DNA from: Syntrophus sp. PtaU1.Bin005
Lineage (GTDB): Bacteria; Desulfobacterota; Syntrophia; Syntrophales; Syntrophaceae
Direction of reading: 5' to 3'
Length of the DNA stretch: 64,000 bases
Assembly (NCBI GenBank): GCA_002067745.1
Contig: MVRU01000004.1
Span: forward strand, 1 to 64,000
The translations under genes were made by a program, and so were the position numbers. Shown in pieces: positions 7,680 through 16,329 of the stretch. Each line of letters begins with the position of its first letter. Position 1 is the stretch's first letter. The notes beneath the pieces were generated by a model. It saw nothing but the letters and a program-made list of their open reading frames with translations, made no database searches and was not told the origin of the DNA.

Positions 7680-10376
7680 ATGAGTGATACTTTTATATTA
7701 AATGGGAAAGAAACACCTTTCGAAAAGGGTCAGGTGATTCTGGAGGCGGCGCGCAATGGAGGAATTGAAATTCCTACTCTCTGTTATCTGAGGGGAGCCA
7801 GCCCTACGGGTGCGTGTCGAATTTGTCTGGTGGAGGTCACGGGGGCTCGATCGCTCATGGCGGCCTGTTCCACTCCTGTAGCAGCCGGAATGGAAGTGTT
7901 TACCGAGACGGGCCGGGTTCATCAGGCAAGGAAACTCAACGTCGAGCTGCTGCTTTCCAGCGGAAAGCACGATTGCATGGTCTGTGAAGCGAGCGGGAAC
8001 TGCCGGCTGCAGGATCTGGCTTATTTCTATAAAATAACCGATCTGAGGTTTGAAAAAAACGAAGAGATCTATCCGGCCGAAACGGAAAATCCATTTATCG
8101 TGCGCGACTTCAGCCGCTGCATTCTTTGCGGACGCTGCGTGCAGGCCTGCAACGAGGTGGTCGTCAACAGGGCGATCTCGCTGGGTTATCGCGGTGCGAA
8201 AAGCAAGGTCTGTACGGGTGGCGATCAGCCTTACATGGACAGCATCTGTGTTTTCTGCGGGCAATGCGTGGAAGTCTGCCCAGTCGGAGCGTTGACGGAA
8301 AAAAAGGCCGTCAGCCTCGGGCGCCCCTGGGAAACGCAGAAAATCCGCACAACCTGCCCTTACTGTGGTGTCGGCTGCCAGCAGCTCCTGCATGTCAAGG
8401 ATGGCAGGATCGTCAAGGTCACGGCCGTCGAGAACGCCCAGCCAAATGAAGGCCGCCTGTGTGTTAAAGGCCGATTTGCCTACGACTTCATTTATTCGGA
8501 AGACAGGCTCAAGACACCGCTCATTCGCCAGGAAAACGGCGATTTTCGCGAGGCATCCTGGGATGAAGCGCTTGACCTGGTGGCGGATAAATTCAAGGGC
8601 ATTATCGAACAATACGGTCCCGATGCCCTTGCGGGGGTCAGTTGCGCCCGCAGCATCAATGAAGACTCCTATCAGATGCAGAAACTCTTCCGCTCGGTGA
8701 TCGGAACGAACAACATCGATCACTGCGCGCGCACCTGACACGCCCCCACAGTCGCCGGTCTGGCGACTTCCTTCGGCTCCGGCGCCATGACAAACTCGTT
8801 CGCTGATTTCAAGAATGCGAAGATGATCCTTGTCATCGGCTCCAATATGACCGAGGCGCATCCCGTTGCGGCAACGTTCGTCAAGGATGCGGTTCTCAGC
8901 GGGGCCCAGCTGATTGTCGTTGATCCAAGACGCACGGACCTTGTTGATTTTGCGTCGCTTCATGTGCCGATCAACGTCGGCTCCGACGTGGCTTTCATCA
9001 ACGGCGTGATGAATGTGCTGATCAACGAGAACCTCTACGACAAAGCGTATGTTGAATCATGTACGACAGGCTTCGATGAACTCAAGCAGAAAGTCATGGA
9101 ATATCCCCCGGAACGGGCGGCTGAAATCAGCGGTGTTTCCCCCGATGCCATCCGCGAGCTGGCTCGCCGGCTGGCTTCGGTCAAACCGGCAATGCTCATG
9201 TACACCCTGGGCATTACCGAACACACCTGCGGCGTGAACAACGTCATGTCCTGCGCCAACCTTCAGATGCTCCTGGGCAATGTGGGATTTGAATGCGGCG
9301 GGGTCAATCCCCTGCGCGGCCAGAACAACGTCCAGGGAGCCTGCGATATGGGCGCACTGCCCAATGTCTTTCCCGGATATCAGCGTGTCGATAACGCCGA
9401 GGCGAGAGAAAAATTCATGAAGGCCTGGAACGTTCCATCGCTGCCCGACAAACCGGGGCTGATGATGCCCACCATGATGGAAGGGTTGACCACAGGAAAG
9501 ATCAAGGCCTTTTATGTCTTCGGTGAGAATCTGGCCAATACGGAACCGGACATTCACCACGTCGAACACTGCCTGGAATCGGCTGAATTCCTCGTTTGCC
9601 AGGATATCTTCCCGACGGAAACGACACGTTTTGCCCATGTGATCCTGCCCGCCGCCGCCTGGAGCGAGAACGACGGAACCTTTACCAGTTCCGAACGCCG
9701 TGTCAACCGGGTGCGCACGGCAAGCCTTCCTCCGGGCGATGCGAAACCCAACTGGTGGATATTCAAGGAGCTTGCGAAGAGGATGGGCCATGAATGGGCA
9801 TCCAACAGTGCCCAGGAAATCTGGGACAACGAGCTGTCCGTACTGGCGCCCTCCATGGCGGGAATCAAGTACTCCCGCCTCGAAGAGGACGGCATCCAGT
9901 GGCCTGCACCGAGCCTGGACCATCCGGGGACACCCACGCTGCACAAGAATGGCCGCTTCACCGGCGGTCTGGGCGTGCTGAAAGCCCTGGACTGGACGCC
10001 ACCGGCGGAAGTTCCCGACCAGGAATTTCCGTTGACGCTCTCCACCGGCCGGCGCCTGTACCACTATCATACCAGGACACAGACGGGGCGTTCCCAAGGC
10101 ATCAATGACCTGCTGGGTGAAGAGACGGCGGATCTCTCCGCGGCTGACGCACGGGAAAAGGGCATCTCCGACGGCGAAAGAATTTCCGTCAAATCCCGCC
10201 GGGGAGAGGTTGTGGTCAAGGCCCGGATCACCAACCAGGTCCCGAAAGGCCTGGTCTGGATGGCGTTCCACTTCCGCGAAGGCTGCGCCAACTGGCTTAC
10301 GAATCCTGTCTATGATCCCATCACGCAGACGGCGGAATACAAAGCCTGCGCCGTGCGGATAGACAAACTGGGCTGA
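7680..10376 (+). CDS. fdhA: Formate dehydrogenase catalytic subunit, selenoprotein (NuoG-like N-terminus)
   Basis: This is one 898-residue selenoprotein read through an in-frame TGA (8736-8738) as Sec353, in the context DHCART-U-HAPTVAGLA. Residues 1-80 are a 2Fe-2S ferredoxin domain (CYLRGASPTGACRICLVEV), followed by a His/Cys cluster, two 4Fe-4S sites (CILCGRCVQAC and CVFCGQCVEVCP) and the molybdopterin 4Fe-4S motif CPYCGVGCQ. The C-terminal part is the Mo/W-bis-MGD domain with LRGQNNVQGACDMG, ending in the dinucleotide-binding domain. Formate dehydrogenases of this type oxidise formate or reduce CO2 and usually pair with NuoEF-like or ferredoxin subunits; none is adjacent here. The start is ATG 7680; an upstream TTG at 7659 is rejected. 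In syntrophs this enzyme handles interspecies formate transfer. Confidence 0.95.
8736..8768 (+). promoter_or_regulatory. Sec UGA codon plus bacterial SECIS hairpin
   Basis: The TGA at 8736-8738 is followed by a perfect 7-bp stem: agtcgcc (8750-8756) and ggcgact (8762-8768), closing on a GGTCT loop (8757-8761). The position (11 nt after UGA) and the GGUCU apical loop match the bSECIS element known from E. coli fdhF. SelB bound to this loop delivers Sec-tRNA. The conserved frame on both sides shows that this is readthrough and not a broken gene. Confidence 0.93.
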
Positions 10377-10386
10377 TTGAGCGTTT

Positions 10387-10419
10387 CACAAGGCCCCGAG
10401 GCAAAAACGGGGCCTTGTG
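10387..10419 (+). terminator. Hairpin just after fdhA
   Basis: A perfect 12-bp inverted repeat, cacaaggccccg (10387-10398) and cggggccttgtg (10408-10419), starts 10 bases after the fdhA stop. There is no proper T-run after it, so it may act as an mRNA 3' stabiliser or weak terminator backed up by the stronger one downstream. Confidence 0.6.
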
Positions 10420-10506
10420 CATATCAACGCATTTCTTTGAACAGCGGCTCGTTTCAAAAAAGAGCCGCCACATTGCTGCAGGCATCACAACTTTTACGGA
10501 ACCCCG

Positions 10507-10539
10507 CGCCCCGGCATGAACATGTCGGGGCGTTTTTTT
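10507..10539 (+). terminator. Rho-independent terminator
   Basis: The stem cgccccg (10507-10513) pairs with cggggcg (10526-10532), extended by gcatg/catgt, and is followed directly by seven T residues (10533-10539). It ends transcription from the formate dehydrogenase gene. Confidence 0.8.
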
Positions 10540-10660
10540 GGGGATCCGCCTCATCGCGTCTCCAGTCTCCCCCGTTTCGTCTTGTTCCTGTCACTTCAGA
10601 AGGGAATGTCTTCCGAATTCCGCCAAACCGGAACACAGGGCCCGGGTCACTTTTTACTGA

Positions 10661-10689
10661 TTGACAATATTTCCGTGATGGCCGATATT
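10661..10689 (+). promoter_or_regulatory. Sigma-70-like promoter for the FAD dehydrogenase gene
   Basis: A consensus -35 TTGACA (10661-10666) is followed by a 17-bp spacer and GATATT (10684-10689) as -10, giving a start near 10696 and a leader of about 30 nt before the ATG at 10727. It was read directly from the sequence and lies just after a terminator, as expected. Confidence 0.6.
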
Positions 10690-10726
10690 TATTGCATAGA
10701 ATGGGGTTTGTCGCGGAAGGATTGCC

Positions 10727-12082
10727 ATGGAATATGAAGTGATCATCATCGGAGCCGGACCAGGCGGCATCTTTGCGGCGCTCACGCTTGCAGACCTCGG
10801 CATTTCCCCGGTCCTCCTGATCGAGCAGGGGAGGGACCTCGGCAAACGGACCCGCGGAAATGCCTCGGACATGCTCTGCGGCTGGGGCGGAGCGGGGGCT
10901 TACAGCGACGGAAAATTAACCCTCTCAACCGAAGTGGGCGGATTTCTGAGCGATTATGTTGGCCGGAATGCCCTGTTGGAGCTTCTTTCCCATACGGATA
11001 AGCTCTATGTGGCCCACGGAGCCCCGGATCAACTGTACGGGGAAACATCGGCCGCGTTCGAAGAGCTTTCCGACCGGGCGCGGATTGCTGATCTTGAACT
11101 GGTGCCCATGCGAGTGCGGCATATCGGGACGGAAAACTGCTCCGTCGTTCTGAAAAATCTTCAGCAGTCCCTTGTCGGGCGTGTGGAGATTCGTACAGAC
11201 AGTCCTGTGGAAAACATCCTGACGGAAAACGGACGGATCGCGGGCGTGGAAATCGCCGGGGGTCAAAAGGTCCACAGCCGCTTCGTTCTTGCCGCTCCGG
11301 GCCGTACGGGGTCGCGGTGGATGAAGGGGCAGGCGGAGCTCCTGGGGCTGAAGAGCATGGCAAGTCCGGTGGATCTCGGGGTCCGGGTCGAATTGCCCGC
11401 CATTGTCCTGAAGGAGATCACCGATGCCATCTATGAGTCGAAGCTTATCCACTACTCAAAGACCTTCGATGACAAGATCCGCACGTTCTGCATGAACCCC
11501 TATGGAGAGGTTGTGTGCGAAGAATTCGATTCCGTCGCCACGGTCAACGGCCACAGCCATACGAAGGCAAAAAGCGGGAACACGAATTTCGCCATTCTCG
11601 TCAGCAGCATGTTCACAGAGCCTTTCAACGATCCCATCGGTTACGGCCGCTATATCGCCAGGCTGGCCAATCTCCTGGGCAACGGCGTGATTGTCCAGAG
11701 GCTCGGTGATCTCCTTTCCGGCCGGCGCAGCACTCCGGGGCGCATTGCGCGCTGCCTCACCCGCCCGACCCTTTCCAATGCCACGCCGGGGGATCTGAGT
11801 TTTGTTCTTCCCTACCGGCTCCTGGTCAACATCCTGGAAATGCTTCAGGCACTCGACAAGCTCGCGCCGGGGGTCTACTCACGCCATACCCTTCTCTACG
11901 GCGTCGAAGTAAAATTCTATTCCAACCGGATTGACGTTTCACCGGAAATGGAAACGGGGATTCCGAATCTGTTTGTCGTCGGTGACGGAGCCGGCGTCTC
12001 CCGGGGACTGCTTCAGGCTTCCGCCAGCGGGATCCTTGCCGCGCGCGCCATCGGCGGAAGGATTCGGGAAATTTCCTCATAA
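10727..12082 (+). CDS. NAD(P)/FAD-dependent dehydrogenase
   Basis: This 451-residue flavoprotein starts with a Rossmann FAD-binding motif (VIIIGAGPGGIFAALTLADLG), followed by the glycine-rich segment MLCGWGGAGAYSDGKLTLS and, near the C-terminus, NLFVVGDGAGVSRGLLQASASG, the second FAD-contact motif. The overall pattern matches the uncharacterised FAD-dependent dehydrogenases of COG2509. The substrate is unknown. It is followed 42 bases later by the radical SAM gene in the same direction and probably forms an operon with it. An AAGGATT site precedes the ATG. Confidence 0.85.
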   Translation: MEYEVIIIGAGPGGIFAALTLADLGISPVLLIEQGRDLGKRTRGNASDMLCGWGGAGAYSDGKLTLSTEVGGFLSDYVGRNALLELLSHTDKLYVAHGAPDQLYGETSAAFEELSDRARIADLELVPMRVRHIGTENCSVVLKNLQQSLVGRVEIRTDSPVENILTENGRIAGVEIAGGQKVHSRFVLAAPGRTGSRWMKGQAELLGLKSMASPVDLGVRVELPAIVLKEITDAIYESKLIHYSKTFDDKIRTFCMNPYGEVVCEEFDSVATVNGHSHTKAKSGNTNFAILVSSMFTEPFNDPIGYGRYIARLANLLGNGVIVQRLGDLLSGRRSTPGRIARCLTRPTLSNATPGDLSFVLPYRLLVNILEMLQALDKLAPGVYSRHTLLYGVEVKFYSNRIDVSPEMETGIPNLFVVGDGAGVSRGLLQASASGILAARAIGGRIREISS

Positions 12083-12124
12083 CTGGGGCTTGAACGCCGA
12101 TATCGACTTTCATGGAGGAATGAG

Positions 12125-13156
12125 ATGGAACGTATTTCGAAGGACATGAAAGAAGCGCTGCTGTATGAAAAGATTGGCGACGGCAGGGTGCAGTGCGGCC
12201 TCTGCAGCCACCGCTGCCAAATTGCCCCCGAAAAAAGAGGGATCTGCGCCGTCAGGGAAAACCGCAACGGCACGCTCTACAGCCTCGTCTACGGCAGGAT
12301 CATCGCCAGGAACGTCGATCCCATTGAGAAAAAACCCCTTTTTCATTTTCAGCCGGGGTCCCGATCCTACTCCATCGCCACGGTCGGCTGCAATTTCCGC
12401 TGCCTGCACTGTCAGAACAGTGAAATTTCACAATATCCCAAGGAATATCCGGGCATCCCCGGAGAAGCCGCCTCTCCCGAAACGATCGTGAGCGAAGCGG
12501 AAAGAACGGGGTGCGCCAGCATTTCCTATACCTATACCGAGCCCACAATCTTTTTCGAGTTTGCCTACGATTGCGCGAGGCTGGCAAGGGAAAGGGGAAT
12601 GAAAAACGTCTTCGTGAGCAATGGGTACATGACACCGGAAGCGACCCGGCTGATCGCCCCCTGTCTCGACGGCATCAACATCGACCTGAAGGGGGATGAT
12701 GCCTTCTATAAAAAGGTCTGTGGCGCCAGGCAGCAGCCCGTTCTGGACACGATCAAGCTCATGAGGGAACTGGGCGTCTGGGTGGAAATAACAACGCTTC
12801 TCATCCCGACGTATAATGACTCCGAGGATTTCTTGACTAAGACCGCCGAGTTCATCCGATCCGTCGATGAGGCCATTCCGTGGCATGTGACCCAGTTCTA
12901 CCCGACATATAAGCTTCTGGATCAGCCCCGCACCCCGGTTAAAACCTTGAGAAGGGCGCGGGAAATCGGGCTGGCGGCCGGGTTGAAATATGTTTACGAA
13001 GGGAACATCCCCGGTGAAGGGGGTGAAAACACCTATTGTCCTTCCTGCGGGGAGCTGCTGATCGAAAGGGTCGGCTTTTCTCTAGGTCCCATCAGGATGA
13101 AAAACGCCAGCTGCACAAACTGCGCGGCGGCGATCGACGGCGTTGGGATGCCATAA
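12125..13156 (+). CDS. amrS: AmmeMemoRadiSam-system radical SAM enzyme
   Basis: This 343-residue radical SAM protein has the cluster motif C89-x3-C93-x2-C96 (CNFRCLHC) after GYSIATVG-like residues, preceded by an N-terminal zinc-type Cys region (CGLCSHRCQIAPEKRGICAVREN). The C-terminus has two further CxxC pairs (CPSCGEL and CTNCAAA). This arrangement matches AmrS, related to pyruvate-formate-lyase activases. The partners AmrA and AmrB are not next to it. The reaction is not established for this family member. The start is fixed by GGAGGAATGAG upstream of the ATG. Confidence 0.87.
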   Translation: MERISKDMKEALLYEKIGDGRVQCGLCSHRCQIAPEKRGICAVRENRNGTLYSLVYGRIIARNVDPIEKKPLFHFQPGSRSYSIATVGCNFRCLHCQNSEISQYPKEYPGIPGEAASPETIVSEAERTGCASISYTYTEPTIFFEFAYDCARLARERGMKNVFVSNGYMTPEATRLIAPCLDGINIDLKGDDAFYKKVCGARQQPVLDTIKLMRELGVWVEITTLLIPTYNDSEDFLTKTAEFIRSVDEAIPWHVTQFYPTYKLLDQPRTPVKTLRRAREIGLAAGLKYVYEGNIPGEGGENTYCPSCGELLIERVGFSLGPIRMKNASCTNCAAAIDGVGMP

Positions 13157-13213
13157 TGGCGCGGCCATGGGAAAAAACCTTTAGGTTCTCAACGAGAAGC
13201 AAGGAGGGAGACG

Positions 13214-13744
13214 ATGATTATTCCACTACAGATTACAGGGCACGGCGTTGATCTCAGTGAAGAGGTGAGGAATGAAATCACCGATCGGGCGAACAAGCTT
13301 GACAAGTTCTATGACCGGATCATGCGCTGCAAGGTCGTCGTTGATGAGCCGAAAAAGCATCCCCATTCGGGGAGGCTGTACAGCGTGCACATCATCATGA
13401 CCGTCCCCGGCGGGGAAATCGTGACCAGGCGGGAACAGAATGAGGACCTCCTTGTGGCCATGCGGGATTCATTTGCCGCGGCGCAGCGGAAGCTCGAGGA
13501 TTTTTCCCGCGAACAGCGCGGCGACGTCAAGATCCATGAAAAGCAGCAACGGGGGCGCATCGGCATCCTTTTTCCCGATCAGGGATATGGATTCCTCGTC
13601 TCTCCGGAGGGCTATGATGTCTATTTTCACAAAAACAGCGTGGTGAACAGGGATTTTGAAAAGTTGTCCCTGGGGATGGAAGTCACGTTTGCCGAGGAGA
13701 TGGGGGACAAGGGCCCCCAGGCAAGCTCCGTAATCGTTCTGTAG
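13214..13744 (+). CDS. Ribosome hibernation (HPF/RaiA) domain fused to a cold-shock domain
   Basis: This is a 176-residue two-domain protein. Residues 1-105 form an HPF/RaiA (S30AE) fold: ITGHGVDLSEEVRNEITDRANKL, then a beta strand with HIIMTVPGGEIVT and the helix DLLVAMRDSFAAAQRKLE. Residues 110-176 form a CSD-like OB fold with RIGILFPDQGYGFLVSPEGYDVYFHKNSVV, where the FGFI-type RNP1 is changed to YGFL. HPF proteins bind the 30S decoding region in stationary phase; CSDs bind RNA. A fused protein probably binds the ribosome and mRNA under stress (inference). The start is set by AAGGAGGGAGACG. The gene is the last of the plus-strand run before a small broken gene. Confidence 0.87.
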   Translation: MIIPLQITGHGVDLSEEVRNEITDRANKLDKFYDRIMRCKVVVDEPKKHPHSGRLYSVHIIMTVPGGEIVTRREQNEDLLVAMRDSFAAAQRKLEDFSREQRGDVKIHEKQQRGRIGILFPDQGYGFLVSPEGYDVYFHKNSVVNRDFEKLSLGMEVTFAEEMGDKGPQASSVIVL

Positions 13745-13753
13745 GTGAACGTT

Positions 13754-13928
13754 ATGCAGGAATGGAACGCCGTCGTCACCGTCTATGAAAACGGCTGGAA
13801 AACCGGGGCGCATCGCCTTTGACGGTCCGGATGCCGTTGTCGTTGTTGAAACCGTCGGCTCATGGGCAGGTCTTTCGCTCTGGAAACGGGAAGACCTGCA
13901 CACCTACCCCTTTCTCCGGGAGGATTGA
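13754..13928 (+). pseudogene. Small frameshifted gene of unknown function
   Basis: Just after the hibernation-factor gene an ATG (or the in-frame GTG at 13745) opens a frame reading MQEWNAVVTVYENGWK, which stops at a TGA (13820-13822). Removing one base in the AAAA run at about 13796-13801 restores a continuous frame, ...GWKPGRIAFDGPDAVV... to the stop at 13926-13928, giving about 57 residues with normal codon use on both sides. The length (175 bases) confirms a +1 shift. This could be a real inactivation or a sequencing error in a homopolymer. The family is not recognised. Confidence 0.5.
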
Positions 13929-13954
13929 TTCCCTTGGGAAATCTGAGGGGCACC

Positions 13955-15157
13955 TTAACAGACAGGATACTTCCCGGCGCTCAATTCCTCGCAGAACCGG
14001 TTGATTTCCGAAAATTCCGTTTCAAAAATGTCTTTGGTCCTGCTGGCGACGTCCCCGATTGTCCGCCCCCGTTCAAGGAGAATCTGGGCGGTTGCCATCT
14101 GCGGACGGTCCACGGGCGCTCCGATCCGGCTTAACAACAGAACGTAGACTTCCTTAATCCCATCGATGTTCTCGTATATTTCCCTTGCGATCTTGTGGGA
14201 CAGAACGTTATAGATCTTTCCCACATGGCTGACGGGATTTTTCCCCGCGGCAGCCTCGGTGCCCAGGGGCCTGCTCACGGAGATGAGCCCGTTCACCCTG
14301 TTCCCCCGGCCGACCTGCCCCGAATCCGCATCTTCAGCGGAGGTCCCGAGAAGGCTCAGATAAATTCCCCCGAGTCCCCGGCCCCGCTCATCAAGATTGT
14401 TGAAATGGACATCGATTCTTTTAAATCCGCCCGTCTCGCCGAGCATTTCCTTGATGCTCCGATGAATAATCCCCTTCCTCTCAAAATATTCCTCCTCCGA
14501 CCGGATGTAAGGGGCAAGCAGCGGCATTGCCACGGTCAAGTCCAGGGAATCCCTGCTTCTCAAGCCCATCACCTTGATGTCTTCGCCTGTTTCAGGGTGC
14601 ATGTTCTTGAACTCAGCCGAATTCAGCCGACCCTCGAGGGTGAGGACGACCTTCTCCGTAGGGCTTAACGGATAATATCCGACCGCGGCAGAGGTGTCGT
14701 TGGCCGCCATGACCCTGCCGGGGCGGGAAAAGATATCCGTGAGCTCCTCGGAACCGGGCAGAAGGACAACCCGGTATTCCAGGTGGGCGTCAGGATCCAC
14801 GAACCTCATATGGCTCCGGATCCACTGTTTGGCGCTGTCAATGGCAATATCGACAACGGGGATTTCCCGGCCGGCGGCGCTGAGCGTCGCCCGGTCCCCG
14901 ATGGTAAGCTCCATCGGCTTGATCACTCTTCCGCCGCCGAAGTTTTTTTCAACCCTCCCCGCAGACAGCAGCCCCTTGTCTATGTTGTGATGGAGCACCG
15001 TTCCGAAGGCTTTGATATACTCCCGGGACAGGGCGACTGAGATCGACTCCATGATGGAATCGCACATATAGTCGGGATGACCCTTGCCCTTGCGCTCCAC
15101 GATTTCAACCATATGCTCCGTTGCAGATTTCCCCTTGAACGGCTCTACCAGTATCAT
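13955..15157 (-). CDS. mat: Archaeal-type S-adenosylmethionine synthetase
   Basis: This 400-residue methionine adenosyltransferase is of the archaeal class (AdoMet_Synthase, not the bacterial MetK fold signature). Diagnostic features are the N-terminal [18 protein letters not shown], then [37 protein letters not shown], and the C-terminal [18 protein letters not shown] and [11 protein letters not shown]. It makes SAM from methionine and ATP. A clear AGGAGGG ribosome binding site and a sigma-70-like promoter (15186-15214) precede it. It is transcribed alone, convergent with the upstream plus-strand operon. Occurrence of the archaeal type in a bacterium suggests old horizontal transfer. Confidence 0.92.
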   Translation of the reverse strand: MILVEPFKGKSATEHMVEIVERKGKGHPDYMCDSIMESISVALSREYIKAFGTVLHHNIDKGLLSAGRVEKNFGGGRVIKPMELTIGDRATLSAAGREIPVVDIAIDSAKQWIRSHMRFVDPDAHLEYRVVLLPGSEELTDIFSRPGRVMAANDTSAAVGYYPLSPTEKVVLTLEGRLNSAEFKNMHPETGEDIKVMGLRSRDSLDLTVAMPLLAPYIRSEEEYFERKGIIHRSIKEMLGETGGFKRIDVHFNNLDERGRGLGGIYLSLLGTSAEDADSGQVGRGNRVNGLISVSRPLGTEAAAGKNPVSHVGKIYNVLSHKIAREIYENIDGIKEVYVLLLSRIGAPVDRPQMATAQILLERGRTIGDVASRTKDIFETEFSEINRFCEELSAGKYPVC

Positions 15158-15185
15158 GGCGGCACCCTCCTTTTTCTGATGTCAA

Positions 15186-15214
15186 ATTCTAAATAAATCA
15201 AGCAGGATATTCAA
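15186..15214 (-). promoter_or_regulatory. Sigma-70-like promoter of the archaeal-type mat gene
   Basis: On the minus strand TTGAAT (15209-15214) and TAGAAT (15186-15191) are 17 bp apart, giving a short leader before the ATG at 15157. It lies just clear of the IS91-type debris. Confidence 0.55.
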
Positions 15215-15238
15215 TTTAAAAATGGCATCGCTGAATCG

Positions 15239-15600
15239 TCGGGCATATCCGACGCTGCAATTTCCGTTCAGACCTTCGGCAATTACCTCGGCTTCAATCC
15301 CCGTTGCCAAGCAACGGACGGTTGCTCCTGGGAACAAAGGACATGTTCCGAGTCGTCCCACCCCTTTACCTGAAAAAGCTGAAAGCCATCTTCCGGCACA
15401 AGACGCTCAGTTTGCTTCTTTCCAAGGGCAAGATTCCCGAGGAGAGGGGCCGGTTGCTTTACTGATGGAAGTCTCTGGTTTAACGTGTTCTGCGGAAACC
15501 ATATCTCTCCGAATGCCGATGCGGCCATTACCGCAACATCTTGCGGGAGAAGAGAAAAGAGGCGGGTGGCGGCAACGCTCCCCACGATCAGCTCCATTTA
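15239..15600 (+). pseudogene. Degenerate IS91-type (Y2) transposase fragment
   Basis: Conceptual translation across frames gives an ordered series of IS91-family transposase motifs: GISDAAISVQTFGNYLGFNP (15241 on), ATDGC, FRVVPPLYLKKLKAIFRHK, LLLSKGKIPEERGRLL (about 15370-15465), and, after in-frame stops and a frameshift, FNVFCGNHISPNADAA (about 15477-15525). The HLH metal-binding segment normally found after FNP is lost, and the N- and C-terminal parts are missing. It is therefore an old inactive remnant. No intact terminal ends were found. It sits upstream of the divergent mat gene. Confidence 0.7.
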
Positions 15601-16329
15601 TTGAGACTTCCGCATTGACACCATGACATCGTTCTTCCTATAATTCTCTCTTGGAAAAACAAGTTCGTATCAATCCATAAAGGGTATTTGAAAAGACCGA
15701 TATCAGTCAGCCGGTTAAAGGTCATTCAAATTTGGACGGTCCATGCGATCTGGTCCGGAGCAGGCATTATGCTCATTGCTCTGGTTGTATGGCTTTTCTG
15801 GGACAGCCGCTGGATATTCTGGATATTCCCGCCATGATCGGCCCGCTACTCATAATGGCAGGCGTAATTGTCCCAAGTGTCTTTTCCAAGGTGATGTCCC
15901 GTTGATGAACCGTTCCTCCGGCAGATTCATTTCCACCGATCGCGCTTAAGACGCATGCTTTTTTAATCCTCAATGTCAGGACTTTCCCATGACGATTTTT
16001 TGGAAGATGTTTTGCCCGAATGTTTCGGTAGCAGACATTGAAAAGTAATCCTGGTCAAATCCATTATCCTCTTTCTATCCAAGTCCATGCTGCTGGAAGC
16101 ATGGGAAATGGATCTCATGGCCCGAGATCCCTATTTTAACTTACAGAGAGAATCGCCGGTTCCTGCAGGCTCGTTTATGGTAATCCCAAATTGGCTTTGT
16201 TGCTTCAATGGGCAGCAATGAAGATTCAAACGTTAGAGCTGAAAAACCTTCGATTTGTTCATTCAACGATTGGGGCTCGAAGAAAGGGAAAAAGGATCGC
16301 CTGCCGTCCCGAAGGAAAAGGAGCTGTTC
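15601..16329. other. Intergenic region with possible gene debris
   Basis: No intact gene is supported. At about 15741-15905 two frames joined by a shift encode hydrophobic segments (IMLIALVVWLFWDSRWIFW, then IGPLLIMAGVIVPSVF), which looks like the remains of a small two-helix membrane protein. At about 16050-16160 a frame contains LEAWEMDLMARDPYFN without a start or a recognisable family. The rest is featureless. The last ~90 bases could encode an N-terminal extension of TrkH from a TTG at 16255, which I reject as start. Confidence 0.35.

Larger units (their letters stand above)
10377..10726. other. Intergenic region with two hairpins and a promoter
   Basis: This gap between the formate dehydrogenase and the FAD dehydrogenase holds two hairpins (annotated separately) and a good sigma-70-like promoter at 10661-10689. 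No coding region is supported. Confidence 0.6.

Noticed and set aside
7659-8738. fdhA as a truncated gene with a premature stop
   Set aside because: The reading frame, motifs and Sec context continue on the far side of the TGA, and a SECIS hairpin follows at the correct distance.
7698-8963. 421-residue frame on the minus strand
   Set aside because: Antisense shadow of the formate dehydrogenase gene, caused by GC-rich codon use; no family match or ribosome binding site.
16255-16329. A TTG start for TrkH 25 codons upstream
   Set aside because: The extension is not hydrophobic and unlike TrkH N-termini, and a good ribosome binding site sits before the GTG at 16330.
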